From assembly GCF_900107405.1 (NCBI RefSeq), contig NZ_FNPV01000001.1:1-64000 (forward strand): DNA of 64,000 nucleotides, written 5' to 3'. The notes beneath the pieces are model-generated. The model had not been told where the DNA came from. It did not search any database and worked only from the letters and a program-made list of their open reading frames with translations. Positions 1-6,269 of this stretch are shown here, one piece after another (the first letter of the stretch is position 1; every line of letters begins with the position of its first letter). Position numbers and translations under genes: made by a program. The DNA is from Tindallia californiensis. Lineage in GTDB: Bacteria > Bacillota > Clostridia > Peptostreptococcales > Tindalliaceae.

Positions 1-21
1 GGGCTGGCCGGAGCCACGAGA

Positions 22-40
22 AGCCGGTGATCTTCCGGCT
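22..40 (+). repeat. TGATCTT-loop hairpin, copy 1
   Basis: The stem AGCCGG/CCGGCT (22-27 with 35-40) closes the loop TGATCTT at 28-34. A wider closing stem joins 4-9 to 54-59. The loop contains the palindrome GATC, which could support loop-loop kissing. Confidence 0.6.
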
Positions 41-229
41 GAAGTGCAGCGAAGGCCAGACCTGCTCTTGACTTGCTCTTGATTTTGGACCCGAGAGATA
101 GGCCTAGCCGACACTATTTCTTAAATGTTCCTTTGGGGCAAGGTTTCTGGTAGTTGCTTGCAACTATGCACCAAAGATGGCATTTAAGGAAAGCGTAGCG
201 TTAGTTGCGGCGGGTAGGGTTTTGACTTT

Positions 230-258
230 CGGCGGTCCGGTGATCTTCCGGACGGCCG
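230..258 (+). repeat. TGATCTT-loop hairpin, copy 2
   Basis: The lower stem is CGGC/GCCG, followed by a G234-G254 mismatch, the upper stem GTCCGG/CCGGAC and the loop TGATCTT at 241-247. The outer two pairs of the upper stem differ from copy 1 (GT/AC instead of AG/CT), which is a compensatory change. Confidence 0.65.
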
Positions 259-292
259 GATATAAAAAAGTTTCTATTAGCCGAATGGTATT

Positions 293-325
293 GGCCAATG
301 GTGGATGCATTTCCCACGATTGGCC
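293..325 (+). repeat. Hairpin of the same architecture with a TGCA-containing loop
   Basis: The lower stem GGCCAAT/ATTGGCC is followed by a G300-G318 mismatch, the upper stem GTGG/CCAC and a loop that includes the palindrome ATGCAT (305-310). The layout of stem, G-G mismatch, stem and palindrome-bearing loop matches copies 2 and 3, although the loop sequence differs. Confidence 0.6.
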
Positions 326-423
326 TTAGTTGTTAAGTAACGATGAGAAAGCAGCGGTGCTTGTGGAGCTTGCGTAACTTGCACGGCTGCCTGGTTAGCC
401 TTGCTACTTATTGTATGCGTTGG

Positions 424-454
424 GCTGGTGGTGGGTGATCTTCCCACGGCCAGC
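424..454 (+). repeat. TGATCTT-loop hairpin, copy 3
   Basis: The lower stem GCTGG/CCAGC is extended by a T429-G449 wobble, then comes a G430-G448 mismatch, the upper stem GTGGG/CCCAC and the loop TGATCTT at 436-442. The upper stem is unlike copies 1 and 2 but is fully paired. Confidence 0.65.
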
Positions 455-501
455 TTTGGACCACATAGCTTCATTGGCCAGCAGAGCGAGCGAAGGCAGC
501 C

Positions 502-591
502 TATATCCTGTGGCAGCTGCATGATCCGGAAGGAAAGGACCTGACCTTGAGCCTGACTCGGATCAGGTAGATGCCAACTTATATCCTGTGG
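502..591 (+). repeat. Two copies of a 12-nt direct repeat
   Basis: The sequence TATATCCTGTGG occurs at 502-513 and again at 580-591. The octamer GCGAGCGA also occurs twice, at 486-493 before the first copy and at 596-603 after the second. Both pairs lie inside the putative structured RNA and may be tertiary-contact modules or traces of duplication. Confidence 0.6.
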
Positions 592-611
592 GTAAGCGAG
601 CGACTTAAATA

Positions 612-646
612 GAAGCCATGCGGGAAGGATGGCTTCCTTGTTTTTG
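612..646 (+). terminator. Intrinsic terminator at the end of the putative structured RNA
   Basis: The arms GAAGCCAT (612-619) and ATGGCTTC (629-636) enclose a 9-nt loop and are followed by CTTGTTTTT on the plus strand. The minus-strand reading lacks a comparable T-run, so the element terminates plus-strand transcription. Confidence 0.6.
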
Positions 647-759
647 ATCTTCCGGCCAGATGAATCAGGGAGCCAAGCGACCATGACGGGATCGGCTGTA
701 AGGATGTGCCACAAGGTTTTCTTCTCCCGAAGGGAAGCACTGAAATTGATGGATCTCTA

Positions 760-1149
760 TTAAATTTCATTGAAACTTTGGATAAAGTCTGGATGCAACT
801 TGACGCACCTTGTCCCTGATTTGTCCCTATACAAACCTTCGGACATATGGTCCGCAATAAGGTCAACGGCCTTGGCCACTTTCCATCTCAAGTGCACTAG
901 GCAAAACTCCGGTTGTACGCCGTGCTTCTCTCCTGCCACACCCACGGCGATTCCAAGGCGCTGCCTGTTGAGCTTAACAGCAACAGATCTACTCTTTCGA
1001 TCTACGCAGGGTAGCGGCGCTCTTGGCCGCTTCGCTGCGTTAAAACTTCCTCGCCATCCCGAGCAGCCGGGAGCGGAGGCAGGGGCGTTTACCCTCAGGG
1101 TACAGGTGAGCTGTGCGACTTTGCCGCTGCCGGGGATGGGTTCAGTCAC
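760..1149 (-). CDS. Hypothetical protein overlapping the end of the YvrJ gene; coding status doubtful
   Basis: This open frame of about 129 codons would start on a GTG whose first bases overlap the TGA stop of the YvrJ gene, which is typical of tight phage-style coupling. I recognise no domain. The product is basic, with Cys residues scattered along it and no clear hydrophobic segment. The DNA is richer in G+C than the chromosomal genes to the right. It could equally be a chance open frame in G+C-rich DNA, or the decayed end of a lysis or tail gene. Confidence 0.3.
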   Translation of the reverse strand: MTEPIPGSGKVAQLTCTLRVNAPASAPGCSGWRGSFNAAKRPRAPLPCVDRKSRSVAVKLNRQRLGIAVGVAGEKHGVQPEFCLVHLRWKVAKAVDLIADHMSEGLYRDKSGTRCVKLHPDFIQSFNEI

Positions 1150-1294
1150 GGCGGCCAAACTGGGCGATTGTGGTGGCTAATTCATGTACGCTGTCGGAAA
1201 GGTTTTCTATTTTGCCTTCCAACCTAACGAGCAAGTATATAGATAGCACCATCGGAAATCCCACGTTAGCAGCAGCGGTGAAAAGATCTTCTAT
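1142..1294 (-). CDS. yvrJ: YvrJ family protein, apparent ATA start
   Basis: The product of about 50 residues has one hydrophobic segment near its N-terminus (NVGFPMVLSIYLLV) followed by a short amphipathic tail, as in the YvrJ family of small prophage-associated proteins. Homology-like sequence begins at an ATA codon (1292-1294) that sits 8 nt after a perfect AGGAGG. The only upstream in-frame candidates are a GTG inside the Shine-Dalgarno sequence itself and a TTG at 1336 inside a terminator stem, so neither is attractive. Either translation starts on AUA or the usual ATG has been lost and the gene is poorly expressed. A holin-like role is possible but unproven. Confidence 0.65.
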   Translation of the reverse strand: MEDLFTAAANVGFPMVLSIYLLVRLEGKIENLSDSVHELATTIAQFGRRD

Positions 1295-1300
1295 TTTCGA

Positions 1301-1309
1301 CACCTCCTT
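1301..1309 (-). promoter_or_regulatory. Strong ribosome binding site in front of the ATA codon
   Basis: The minus strand reads AAAGGAGGTG, followed by TCGAAA and then ATA. The spacing is ideal for initiation at the ATA and too short for any other in-frame start codon. Confidence 0.7.
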
Positions 1310-1324
1310 TCGTATGAAGGGTTG

Positions 1325-1353
1325 AAAAAAGGGCAAGCGCTAAACGCTTGCCC
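1325..1353 (-). terminator. Intrinsic terminator between the DUF2922 and YvrJ genes
   Basis: The stem GGGCAAGCG/CGCTTGCCC with a 5-nt loop is followed on the minus strand by CTTTTTTC. It should end the cassette transcript after the DUF2922 gene, leaving the YvrJ gene dependent on read-through. Confidence 0.8.
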
Positions 1354-1420
1354 TTTCGGTCACTCTACTTATTTGGTTACAATTTATAATAGATGGATAA
1401 TGTGTTAATAAATTAAAAAA

Positions 1421-1648
1421 CTAACCAGCGTTTTCGACATCAAGATCTTCAACTTCTGTAGTTACCACTCTAGCCGACGCAGGGGCGGTTAACGCTACAT
1501 TGCCTGGCGCAAAAGCGCCACTGTCGATAATTCCTTGCATACTCGCTGCAACTGTCGTTGCCGTGAGATCTTCTTTAGGATTCGGCAAACTGATTCTTAC
1601 AGTGCTCCCTTCGGCATTCAAGAAGTTCATTTCAAGTCTTTGGTTCAT
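1421..1648 (-). CDS. DUF2922 family protein
   Basis: This 75-residue protein matches the DUF2922 pattern: an N-terminal beta strand (LEMNFLNAEGSTVRISLPNP), the conserved KEDLT, then a helix with GIIDSGAF and a closing strand. It starts on ATG behind AGGAGGTGAAAG. DUF2922, DUF1659 and YvrJ genes are commonly neighbours in Firmicutes and prophages, but no function is established. No membrane segment or signal peptide is visible. It is followed by a strong terminator. Confidence 0.85.
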   Translation of the reverse strand: MNQRLEMNFLNAEGSTVRISLPNPKEDLTATTVAASMQGIIDSGAFAPGNVALTAPASARVVTTEVEDLDVENAG

Positions 1649-1703
1649 TACTCTTTCACCTCCTATCTGTTTTTAATTCCATCACCTTTAGTTCGATTGC
1701 TCA

Positions 1704-1925
1704 CTAACCTTCAATGATTTCTGCTCTTTCGATTCGGGTTATCGTTTTGATATTTTTGGTCTGCAACTGCATTAAATGATATGCCACTGCAAGAACCGCA
1801 CTGTCTTCGGCTTCGGCTTTGATTCCACTAAATGTTCTGGTCATATACCGTTCAGCGCCATCGACAATCGAATCGATAAATCGTAGTTGTAACTGACCTA
1901 CTACTACCGCTCTTTCTGCGTCCAT
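1704..1925 (-). CDS. DUF1659-like small protein
   Basis: The 73-residue product has a beta-rich first half, the segment TRTFSGIKAEAEDSAVLAVA and a final QLQTKNIKTITRIERAEI. This is the pattern of DUF1659 proteins (a strand, a conserved S-x-I/V-K, a helix, then a strand). It starts on ATG after GGGAGGTGAAAAC. It lies between an acidic hypothetical protein and the DUF2922 gene on the same strand, the usual company for DUF1659. Function is unknown. The family call rests on pattern and neighbourhood. Confidence 0.7.
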   Translation of the reverse strand: MDAERAVVVGQLQLRFIDSIVDGAERYMTRTFSGIKAEAEDSAVLAVAYHLMQLQTKNIKTITRIERAEIIEG

Positions 1926-1950
1926 GTGTTTTCACCTCCCTTCACTAATA

Positions 1951-2364
1951 TTAAAATACGAAACTCTGCACTACGTCCCTAGGATCCACATCGTCTTTGT
2001 GATCAGCCGGAAGAATGTCAACTTTAATCGAATCATCTTCCGGGAAGTCTGATGTCTCTTCGTCTATACATATAGCCGCTTCTTCTTCTGGCTCTGCGGG
2101 TTCTTCAGTGGGAGTTGCATCTGTGTTTTCTTCCAACATTCTGATTCGCTGATCTTCTTCTATTTCACTAAAGGCAAGCTGCATAGTTTTGAGATTGACC
2201 AACACTTCCTCGTTAGGCCTAAACTTCCTGAGAGCAATTAAATTAGCATCTGTTAGTTCGATATCACCAAGCGTTATAGTGATAGCTTGTTTCCAGTCAA
2301 TTCCTATAACTTTGTTGTCTAGGTTGATCTTTTTCACTTTTGCAATTACATTTGTTACGGGCAT
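1951..2364 (-). CDS. Hypothetical acidic protein of the phage cassette
   Basis: The product is 137 residues. Its first 80 residues look like a compact beta-rich domain (VIAKVKKINLDNKVIGIDW, then GDIELTDANLIALRKFRPNEEVLVNLKTMQ). The rest is a Glu/Pro/Asp-rich, probably disordered tail. It starts on ATG after AGGAGGTGAGACA. It lies between the M15 peptidase and the DUF1659 gene on the same strand, so it is probably co-transcribed with them. I do not recognise the family. A phage structural or accessory role is only a guess from position. Confidence 0.7.
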   Translation of the reverse strand: MPVTNVIAKVKKINLDNKVIGIDWKQAITITLGDIELTDANLIALRKFRPNEEVLVNLKTMQLAFSEIEEDQRIRMLEENTDATPTEEPAEPEEEAAICIDEETSDFPEDDSIKVDILPADHKDDVDPRDVVQSFVF

Positions 2365-2375
2365 TGTCTCACCTC

Positions 2376-2732
2376 CTAACCGTTCCAGCGTGCTGGATTC
2401 GGTCTAATATCTACATGGGTAAATCTATTATAAATACCAATGCCATTAAAACCTACTTGGGCCGCCAGCTGAGCAACTTCATCCGGGTGCATCCCTGCGA
2501 CTCTAACATCAGCCGCCTCACCTGTTAGATGGCGGCTTTGCGCCGCACCTCCCACGGCTGCGTTGTGGCTCTGATTCCGATAACCACTGGTAACGATCAT
2601 TGGCTGGCCGATAAGATCACGGAGACGCTGTAGTTTCTCGATCAACTCCGCCTTGACCGCTACCTGGTGACTTCCGTCCTTGCACTCAAATTCTCGAAGC
2701 AAAAAATTCCTTGATACTCTGATATTATTCAT
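2376..2732 (-). CDS. Peptidase M15 family protein (phage-type endolysin or carboxypeptidase)
   Basis: The 118-residue product is a peptidase M15-type zinc peptidase. The visible ligand pattern is His in SRHLTGEAADV with Asp seven residues later, then the His of FTHVDIRP near the C-terminus. SGYRN is the conserved substrate-side motif. Such domains cleave D-Ala-containing peptides of peptidoglycan and serve as phage endolysins. I place the start at MNNIRV because GGAGGGAGCGG sits in front of it at workable spacing; the upstream in-frame start would have no site. There is no signal peptide, as expected if a holin releases it. Confidence 0.85.
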   Translation of the reverse strand: MNNIRVSRNFLLREFECKDGSHQVAVKAELIEKLQRLRDLIGQPMIVTSGYRNQSHNAAVGGAAQSRHLTGEAADVRVAGMHPDEVAQLAAQVGFNGIGIYNRFTHVDIRPNPARWNG

Positions 2733-2791
2733 AACTACCACCGCTCCCTCCAACCACTACATATTGTGTTTTTATCAGTTTCTATGATATA

Positions 2792-2820
2792 AATATACTA
2801 TATACACCATTAGCAGGCAA
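2792..2820 (-). promoter_or_regulatory. Possible promoter of the phage cassette
   Basis: The minus strand carries TTGCCT, a 17-nt spacer and TATATT about 60 nt upstream of the M15 peptidase start. The hexamers are imperfect, so the assignment is tentative. Confidence 0.35.
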
Positions 2821-2837
2821 GTCGCACAAAACAGAAA

Positions 2838-2873
2838 ACTCCCGCAGCTTCTTCAATAGCCACGGGAGTTTTT
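2838..2873. terminator. Bidirectional terminator-like hairpin
   Basis: AAACTCCCG and CGGGAGTTT, with an inner GCT/AGC pair, form a stem followed by seven T on the plus strand and TTTT on the minus strand. It lies upstream of the M15 gene, where it could stop host transcription coming from the right. Confidence 0.7.
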
Positions 2874-2877
2874 TTCA

Positions 2878-3027
2878 TTTTCTCTAATCTAATTCTCTAA
2901 TCTAATTTCTCAAATTAGATCATTTATTTCCTAACGCTTCCTAAACCAATTTGCAAAAAATGCTTGTTTTTCAGGGCCGGAGGGAGTTTTTCTTAATCGT
3001 TCATAATCGTTCATAATGGCTGTATGT
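2878..3027. other. AT-rich spacer with short direct repeats between the phage cassette and the tRNA fragment
   Basis: CTCTAATCTAATT is repeated in tandem around 2880-2906, and ATCGTTCATA is repeated around 2996-3016. I see no gene. It is probably the non-coding edge of the integrated element. Confidence 0.5.
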
Positions 3028-3075
3028 CTTTGGTAAGGAAGAGGTTCGGCGGTTCGAATCCGCTCAACAGCTCCA
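3028..3075 (+). pseudogene. Truncated tRNA-Thr(GGU) 3' part, probable attachment site
   Basis: The sequence holds the 3' half of a tRNA: anticodon loop TTGGTAA at 3030-3036 (anticodon GGT), the 3' anticodon strand GGAAG, a T-stem GGCGG/CCGCT around loop TTCGAAT (3053-3059), the 3' acceptor strand and CCA at 3073-3075. The D arm, the 5' acceptor strand and a matching 5' anticodon strand are missing. Elements that integrate into tRNA 3' ends leave exactly such a partial copy at their far end, with the element on the fragment's 5' side. That fits the phage genes lying to the left. The complete tRNA and an integrase would be expected further left, outside the window. Confidence 0.75.
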
Positions 3076-3083
3076 TAATTACC

Positions 3084-3125
3084 AACAGTCCCAGAGGTTT
3101 TTGCCTCTGGGACTGTTCTTTTTTG
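3084..3125. terminator. Strong intrinsic terminator after the tRNA fragment
   Basis: ACAGTCCCAGAGG and CCTCTGGGACTGT form a 13-bp stem with a short T-rich loop, followed by CTTTTTTG on the plus strand. It probably served the original tRNA gene, and being almost symmetrical it may also stop the leftward transcript of the DUF5668 gene. Confidence 0.85.
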
Positions 3126-3211
3126 TCAATCAATTTGTCAATCAAAAAAAGAAAAGGCTTATTCTTCATAATGGCCTTGTCTTTTTTGTTTTCGCAAGTT
3201 CTCCTCAAAAA

Positions 3212-3475
3212 TCAGTATGGAAAAGGAATCATAGGGATATATATTTCCAGTTCTATCATAATGCTTAACGTTATTACAATGATAAAAAACAAAATCCAAG
3301 TTAATACTGCAACATAAGGTTGTTTTTCAATAATCAAGTTAATGCCTGTAATGATCAATATGACAGGCCAGAATTGAAATAGGTATCGAAAGCTGATGAT
3401 ACCAAAATTCCTTAAAAGAAATAGTATACCAGCTCCAATAAGAATAACTCCAGACGTATAATCCCTATTTTTCAT
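3212..3475 (-). CDS. DUF5668/LiaF-type small membrane protein
   Basis: The 87-residue product is almost wholly hydrophobic, with about three membrane segments (roughly residues 9-25, 31-48 and 55-78). The GVILIGAGILFLLRNFGII pattern with a following FWPVILIITGI is typical of the LiaF-like transmembrane domain. It starts 4 nt after the stop of the PspC gene, so the two form an operon. The PspC protein carries the same domain at its C-terminus, suggesting that they work together in the membrane, perhaps in envelope-stress sensing. That role is inferred from the family. Confidence 0.8.
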   Translation of the reverse strand: MKNRDYTSGVILIGAGILFLLRNFGIISFRYLFQFWPVILIITGINLIIEKQPYVAVLTWILFFIIVITLSIMIELEIYIPMIPFPY

Positions 3476-3479
3476 ATAA

Positions 3480-4001
3480 TCACTTCCTTTGGTTTACAAT
3501 AATATATACTCCAATAAGGATGAGTGCCAACGGCCAAATATAGCTGAAGTCAATCCAGTGAATTCGCAAAAAGTTTCTAGAAAAAAACAAAGACCCTAAC
3601 ACAACCAGTATGAGACCTATAGCCACATTATTGCTATCACTTCTGTATTCTGTTTGCTTTTCTTTCAATTCGTCATTATTGGATTTTTCATAGTCAGCTC
3701 GCTGATCGTCCTGTTTTTTTGTTTCACCCACTTCCTCAATATCCTCTTCTTCTACAACTTCAACAAAGCTGTCATCTTCATATGTTGCTCTATTACTAGG
3801 TGTATCAGAAATATCTAAGGGTTTTTCCGGCATAATAATAGCAGCAATGATATAAGCTAATACTCCCGCACCTCCAGCAAAGGTAAAAACTACCCATATC
3901 AAACGAATTAACGTCGGATCCACTTCAAAATATTCTGCTACACCACCGCATACCCCAGCCAGTTTTTTATCTTTCCTCGAACGATAAAATCGCTTTTCCA
4001 T
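3480..4001 (-). CDS. PspC domain protein with C-terminal LiaF-like membrane domain
   Basis: Residues 1-60 form a PspC domain (KKLAGVCGGVAEYFEVDPTL, then a membrane segment ending in IIMPEKP). Residues 75-125 are a strongly acidic, charged linker. Residues 125-173 hold two membrane segments of the LiaF/DUF5668 type. PspC proteins anchor phage-shock-type envelope stress responses, and in Firmicutes this domain mix is common next to LiaF relatives. The gene starts on ATG after AGGAGAAG and precedes the DUF5668 gene by 4 nt. A TATAAT (minus strand, 4032-4037) lies upstream without a good -35 box. Confidence 0.85.
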   Translation of the reverse strand: MEKRFYRSRKDKKLAGVCGGVAEYFEVDPTLIRLIWVVFTFAGGAGVLAYIIAAIIMPEKPLDISDTPSNRATYEDDSFVEVVEEEDIEEVGETKKQDDQRADYEKSNNDELKEKQTEYRSDSNNVAIGLILVVLGSLFFSRNFLRIHWIDFSYIWPLALILIGVYIIVNQRK

Positions 4002-4071
4002 AATGATCTTCTCCTTTAATATACACGTCTCATTATAGTACTACGTCATTCTTCTTATTTTGTTTTAGATG

Positions 4072-4107
4072 ACAATAAAAAATTCAGCCGATATATAGCG
4101 ACTGAAT
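4072..4107 (-). terminator. Terminator of the chemosensory operon
   Basis: ATTCAG and CTGAAT with inner CG pairs form a hairpin followed on the minus strand by TTTTTTATTG, just after the REC-PP2C gene. Confidence 0.75.
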
Positions 4108-4137
4108 CCTCTAGGATTTCGTTTTTGCTTAGCTTGT

Positions 4138-5283
4138 TTATTTTCTAATCAAATACATGATTGCTATATCATCATCAAGCTGACTTTTATTCGTTTTTCT
4201 AAACGAAGTCATTAGCTGTTCTAAAAAGTTGTCTGGTTTTTTCAATGCAATTCCATCAAGTAACTCAGCATGCTTTAAGACACTAGTATGACTCTTGCTT
4301 TCCTCTGGATTTTTAGGATCTTCAAAGAGACCATCTGTATAATTCAAAATACCTTCTCCAGGCAAAAGTGTTATCGCATGATTATCGTATTTTGTATCAC
4401 GAAACAAGCCTATCAAATATCCATTAGCCGCTAAAAACTCCCACTCTTCTTTTCTTTTTTTAATTAGCAAAGGATATGGATGTCCTGCATTAGAGTATGT
4501 AACCGTATCACCTTCTAATTTCCCAACAAAGACAGAAAAACAAAGATTGGTATTCTCTTCCATCAAATTATAAAATGTTAAGTTGATTTCTTCTAGCACC
4601 TCTTTGGGCTTTTCATTGTTAAGTATAGCATGATTAAACACTACCTTAAGCATGGAAGCAACCATCGAGGCCGCGACGCCATGACCAGTAATATCAGCGA
4701 TCATAAACCAACTATGGTTTTCATTTTCAACATAGTCAAACAAATCTCCACCAAGTTCATCACATGCTAGGTATTTTTGGTACAGTTTAACCTTATTTTG
4801 ATTTTCTCTATTTCTAAACAAAGCACCTTGAAGTAAGCTCGCTATTTTAAGTTCATTTTTCATTCGTTTATTCATTTCTTTAAGATCTTTCTTCTGTTCA
4901 TAAAATTTAAGCGCATTACTTGCTTTCAGTGGTATTATCACCTTCATCTGTTCAGGTGTAATTGGTTTAGTGAAGTAGTCCATAGCTCCCATTTCAAGAG
5001 TACGCTTTATACTCTCCATATCAGTAACCGCTGAATTAACAATAACCGGAATATCAACATGACTAGGATGTTCTTTCATTTCTTCCAGCACCTCATAGCC
5101 ATCTTTCCCCGGCATCATTAAGTCTAGTATAACTAAATCAATATCATCTTTTTCCAATACTTCTGTCGCTTGAAAACCATCCTCTGCATCCAAAAAACAA
5201 ACATTGTCAATGCTATCCTTCAGAACTTTTTTCATTAGTTTTCGGTTCACTAACATATCGTCTACAATTAAAATTCTGTACAT
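4138..5283 (-). CDS. Response regulator with SpoIIE/RsbU-type PP2C phosphatase domain
   Basis: Residues 3-118 are a receiver with phosphoacceptor Asp54 in VILDLMMPG. A short helical linker follows, then a PP2C SpoIIE-type phosphatase from about 150 to 380. Its metal-binding motifs are intact: ELGGDLFDY, ADITGHGVAASM, YTDGL and the C-terminal DDDIAIMYLI. Such proteins dephosphorylate STAS-domain anti-anti-sigma factors when the receiver is phosphorylated. The likely substrate is the STAS protein at 13049-13351 in the same operon, opposed by the RsbW-like kinase at 13348. I start it at MYRILIVDD because a GGAG lies just upstream. It is the last gene of the operon. Confidence 0.9.
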   Translation of the reverse strand: MYRILIVDDMLVNRKLMKKVLKDSIDNVCFLDAEDGFQATEVLEKDDIDLVILDLMMPGKDGYEVLEEMKEHPSHVDIPVIVNSAVTDMESIKRTLEMGAMDYFTKPITPEQMKVIIPLKASNALKFYEQKKDLKEMNKRMKNELKIASLLQGALFRNRENQNKVKLYQKYLACDELGGDLFDYVENENHSWFMIADITGHGVAASMVASMLKVVFNHAILNNEKPKEVLEEINLTFYNLMEENTNLCFSVFVGKLEGDTVTYSNAGHPYPLLIKKRKEEWEFLAANGYLIGLFRDTKYDNHAITLLPGEGILNYTDGLFEDPKNPEESKSHTSVLKHAELLDGIALKKPDNFLEQLMTSFRKTNKSQLDDDIAIMYLIRK

Positions 5284-5296
5284 ATCAATAGTCTCC

Positions 5297-5764
5297 TTAC
5301 ATCTCCAACCCAATATTGACTTCAATTTTACCAACATCAGTCTCTAAGTCAATAGCAAGTGTCTCCATTGGCGTAATAATCATGTATATCTCTTTACCAT
5401 AAATAATAGACGGTGGTGTTGGCGTCACTTCACTTATTTCTTCAATTTGTGAAAGGGTTGCAATTGCCGTTCCTGTAATCATATTAGCAAATTCTGACAT
5501 AGCACTTCTAGCCATTTCATCTAAATCATTCACAGTCATACCCATCATCATTTTGGATGCAATCGATTTAGCTGTTTCTTCAGAAAACGCATAGCTAACA
5601 TTACCTTTTACGCCTCCTACCAAACCAACTATCGCTATAGTATCCATATCAACATTCATATTCTCTTTTTTTACAATTGTTCCACGTTCAATTTTTTCAA
5701 AACCAAATTGTCCCATAATTGTTTTTACCGACTCTAAAAATGGTGTTATATATTTAGCATCCAT
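5297..5764 (-). CDS. cheX: CheX family chemotaxis phosphatase-like protein
   Basis: The 155-residue product has the CheX fold signature, with the catalytic-type E-x2-N in SEFANMITG, preceded by a membrane-free beta/alpha domain. CheX proteins act as dimers that dephosphorylate CheY~P, with Glu and Asn in the active site. Both residues are present. Its start overlaps the previous stop by one base, which indicates tight coupling to a second CheX paralogue. It is one of three CheX-like genes in this operon. Confidence 0.85.
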   Translation of the reverse strand: MDAKYITPFLESVKTIMGQFGFEKIERGTIVKKENMNVDMDTIAIVGLVGGVKGNVSYAFSEETAKSIASKMMMGMTVNDLDEMARSAMSEFANMITGTAIATLSQIEEISEVTPTPPSIIYGKEIYMIITPMETLAIDLETDVGKIEVNIGLEM

Positions 5765-6243
5765 CAGGCTTCTCCACCCCTTTCGAAAGCTACATTAATC
5801 CTTAATTTTCCTTGTTCTGTCATACATTCTACCGTAGATGACTGAATTTTAGGTATTGAAATAATAACATCTTTTCCTGTAAAAACAGCAGGTGAAGCAA
5901 GTCTGAGACCCAAAGCCATCTCATTGTTAAGATAAGTTATTGCATCGCCACCAATGATGTTATTTAATTCCGAAACCATCCCCATGTAAGTACTATCTTT
6001 AGGATCCTGCAATGTTTCCCCCAGAACTTCTTTAACAATTTTTGACGCAACATTAACTTCCATATCTATTAATAGTCTCCCTTTTACCTTTCCAACAAAA
6101 GTTACTAATGTAGTCACTCCATAAGATTTGATGTCTGTTGCTTGCTCCTTAAAATCATCATGTTCCTTTAGTGATACAGAAGCCATTTGCAAAAGCATGT
6201 CTTTAGTACTTTTCAAAAAAGGATCTAGTAACCGGTTATCCAT
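5764..6243 (-). CDS. CheX family protein, second paralogue
   Basis: This 159-residue protein has the E-x2-N active-site pattern in SELNNIIGGDA and otherwise the CheX layout (N-terminal helix, central sheet with TFVGKVKGRLLIDM, C-terminal strand). It may dephosphorylate one of the CheY proteins, or pair with the neighbouring CheX as a heterodimer. It lies 26 nt after a CheY gene and overlaps the next cheX gene by 1 nt. Sequence identity with the other two CheX proteins is low by eye, so they are likely old duplicates with separate partners. Confidence 0.8.
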   Translation of the reverse strand: MDNRLLDPFLKSTKDMLLQMASVSLKEHDDFKEQATDIKSYGVTTLVTFVGKVKGRLLIDMEVNVASKIVKEVLGETLQDPKDSTYMGMVSELNNIIGGDAITYLNNEMALGLRLASPAVFTGKDVIISIPKIQSSTVECMTEQGKLRINVAFERGGEA

Positions 6244-6269
6244 ATTATTTCCTCCCGCCCTGTTTATTC

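Larger units (their letters stand above)
1..646 (+). ncRNA. Putative large structured RNA of a prophage-like element (left end outside window)
   Basis: No convincing gene lies here, but the DNA is full of inverted repeats that fold into successive hairpins. They are 4-59 (CTGGCC/GGCCAG closing an inner AGCCGG/CCGGCT stem), 120-188, 230-258, 293-325, 334-410 (with 351-390 nested) and 424-454. Three hairpins share the 7-nt loop TGATCTT while their stems differ in sequence but stay paired. Four hairpins have a single G-G mismatch between a lower and an upper stem. A U-G wobble at 429/449 and a T-tailed terminator hairpin at 612-646 point to the plus strand. Size and prophage setting recall the GOLLD and ROOL classes of large ornate RNA, but I cannot match a consensus by eye. 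The identity is inference; the folded character is seen directly. Confidence 0.5.

Noticed and set aside
277-866. Two open frames of 95-145 codons on the minus strand
   Set aside because: They overlap the hairpin array, have no ribosome site or recognisable motif, and their residue make-up looks random.
770-1180. Plus-strand open frame opposite the hypothetical minus-strand gene
   Set aside because: No ribosome site, no known motif, and it runs against the cassette; it is explained by high G+C with few stop codons.
2878-3016. CRISPR-like repeats
   Set aside because: The direct repeats are short, adjacent and few, with no spacer pattern and no cas gene.
3028-3075. Complete tRNA-Thr gene
   Set aside because: The D arm, 5' acceptor strand and matching 5' anticodon strand are missing, so only a 3' fragment is supported.
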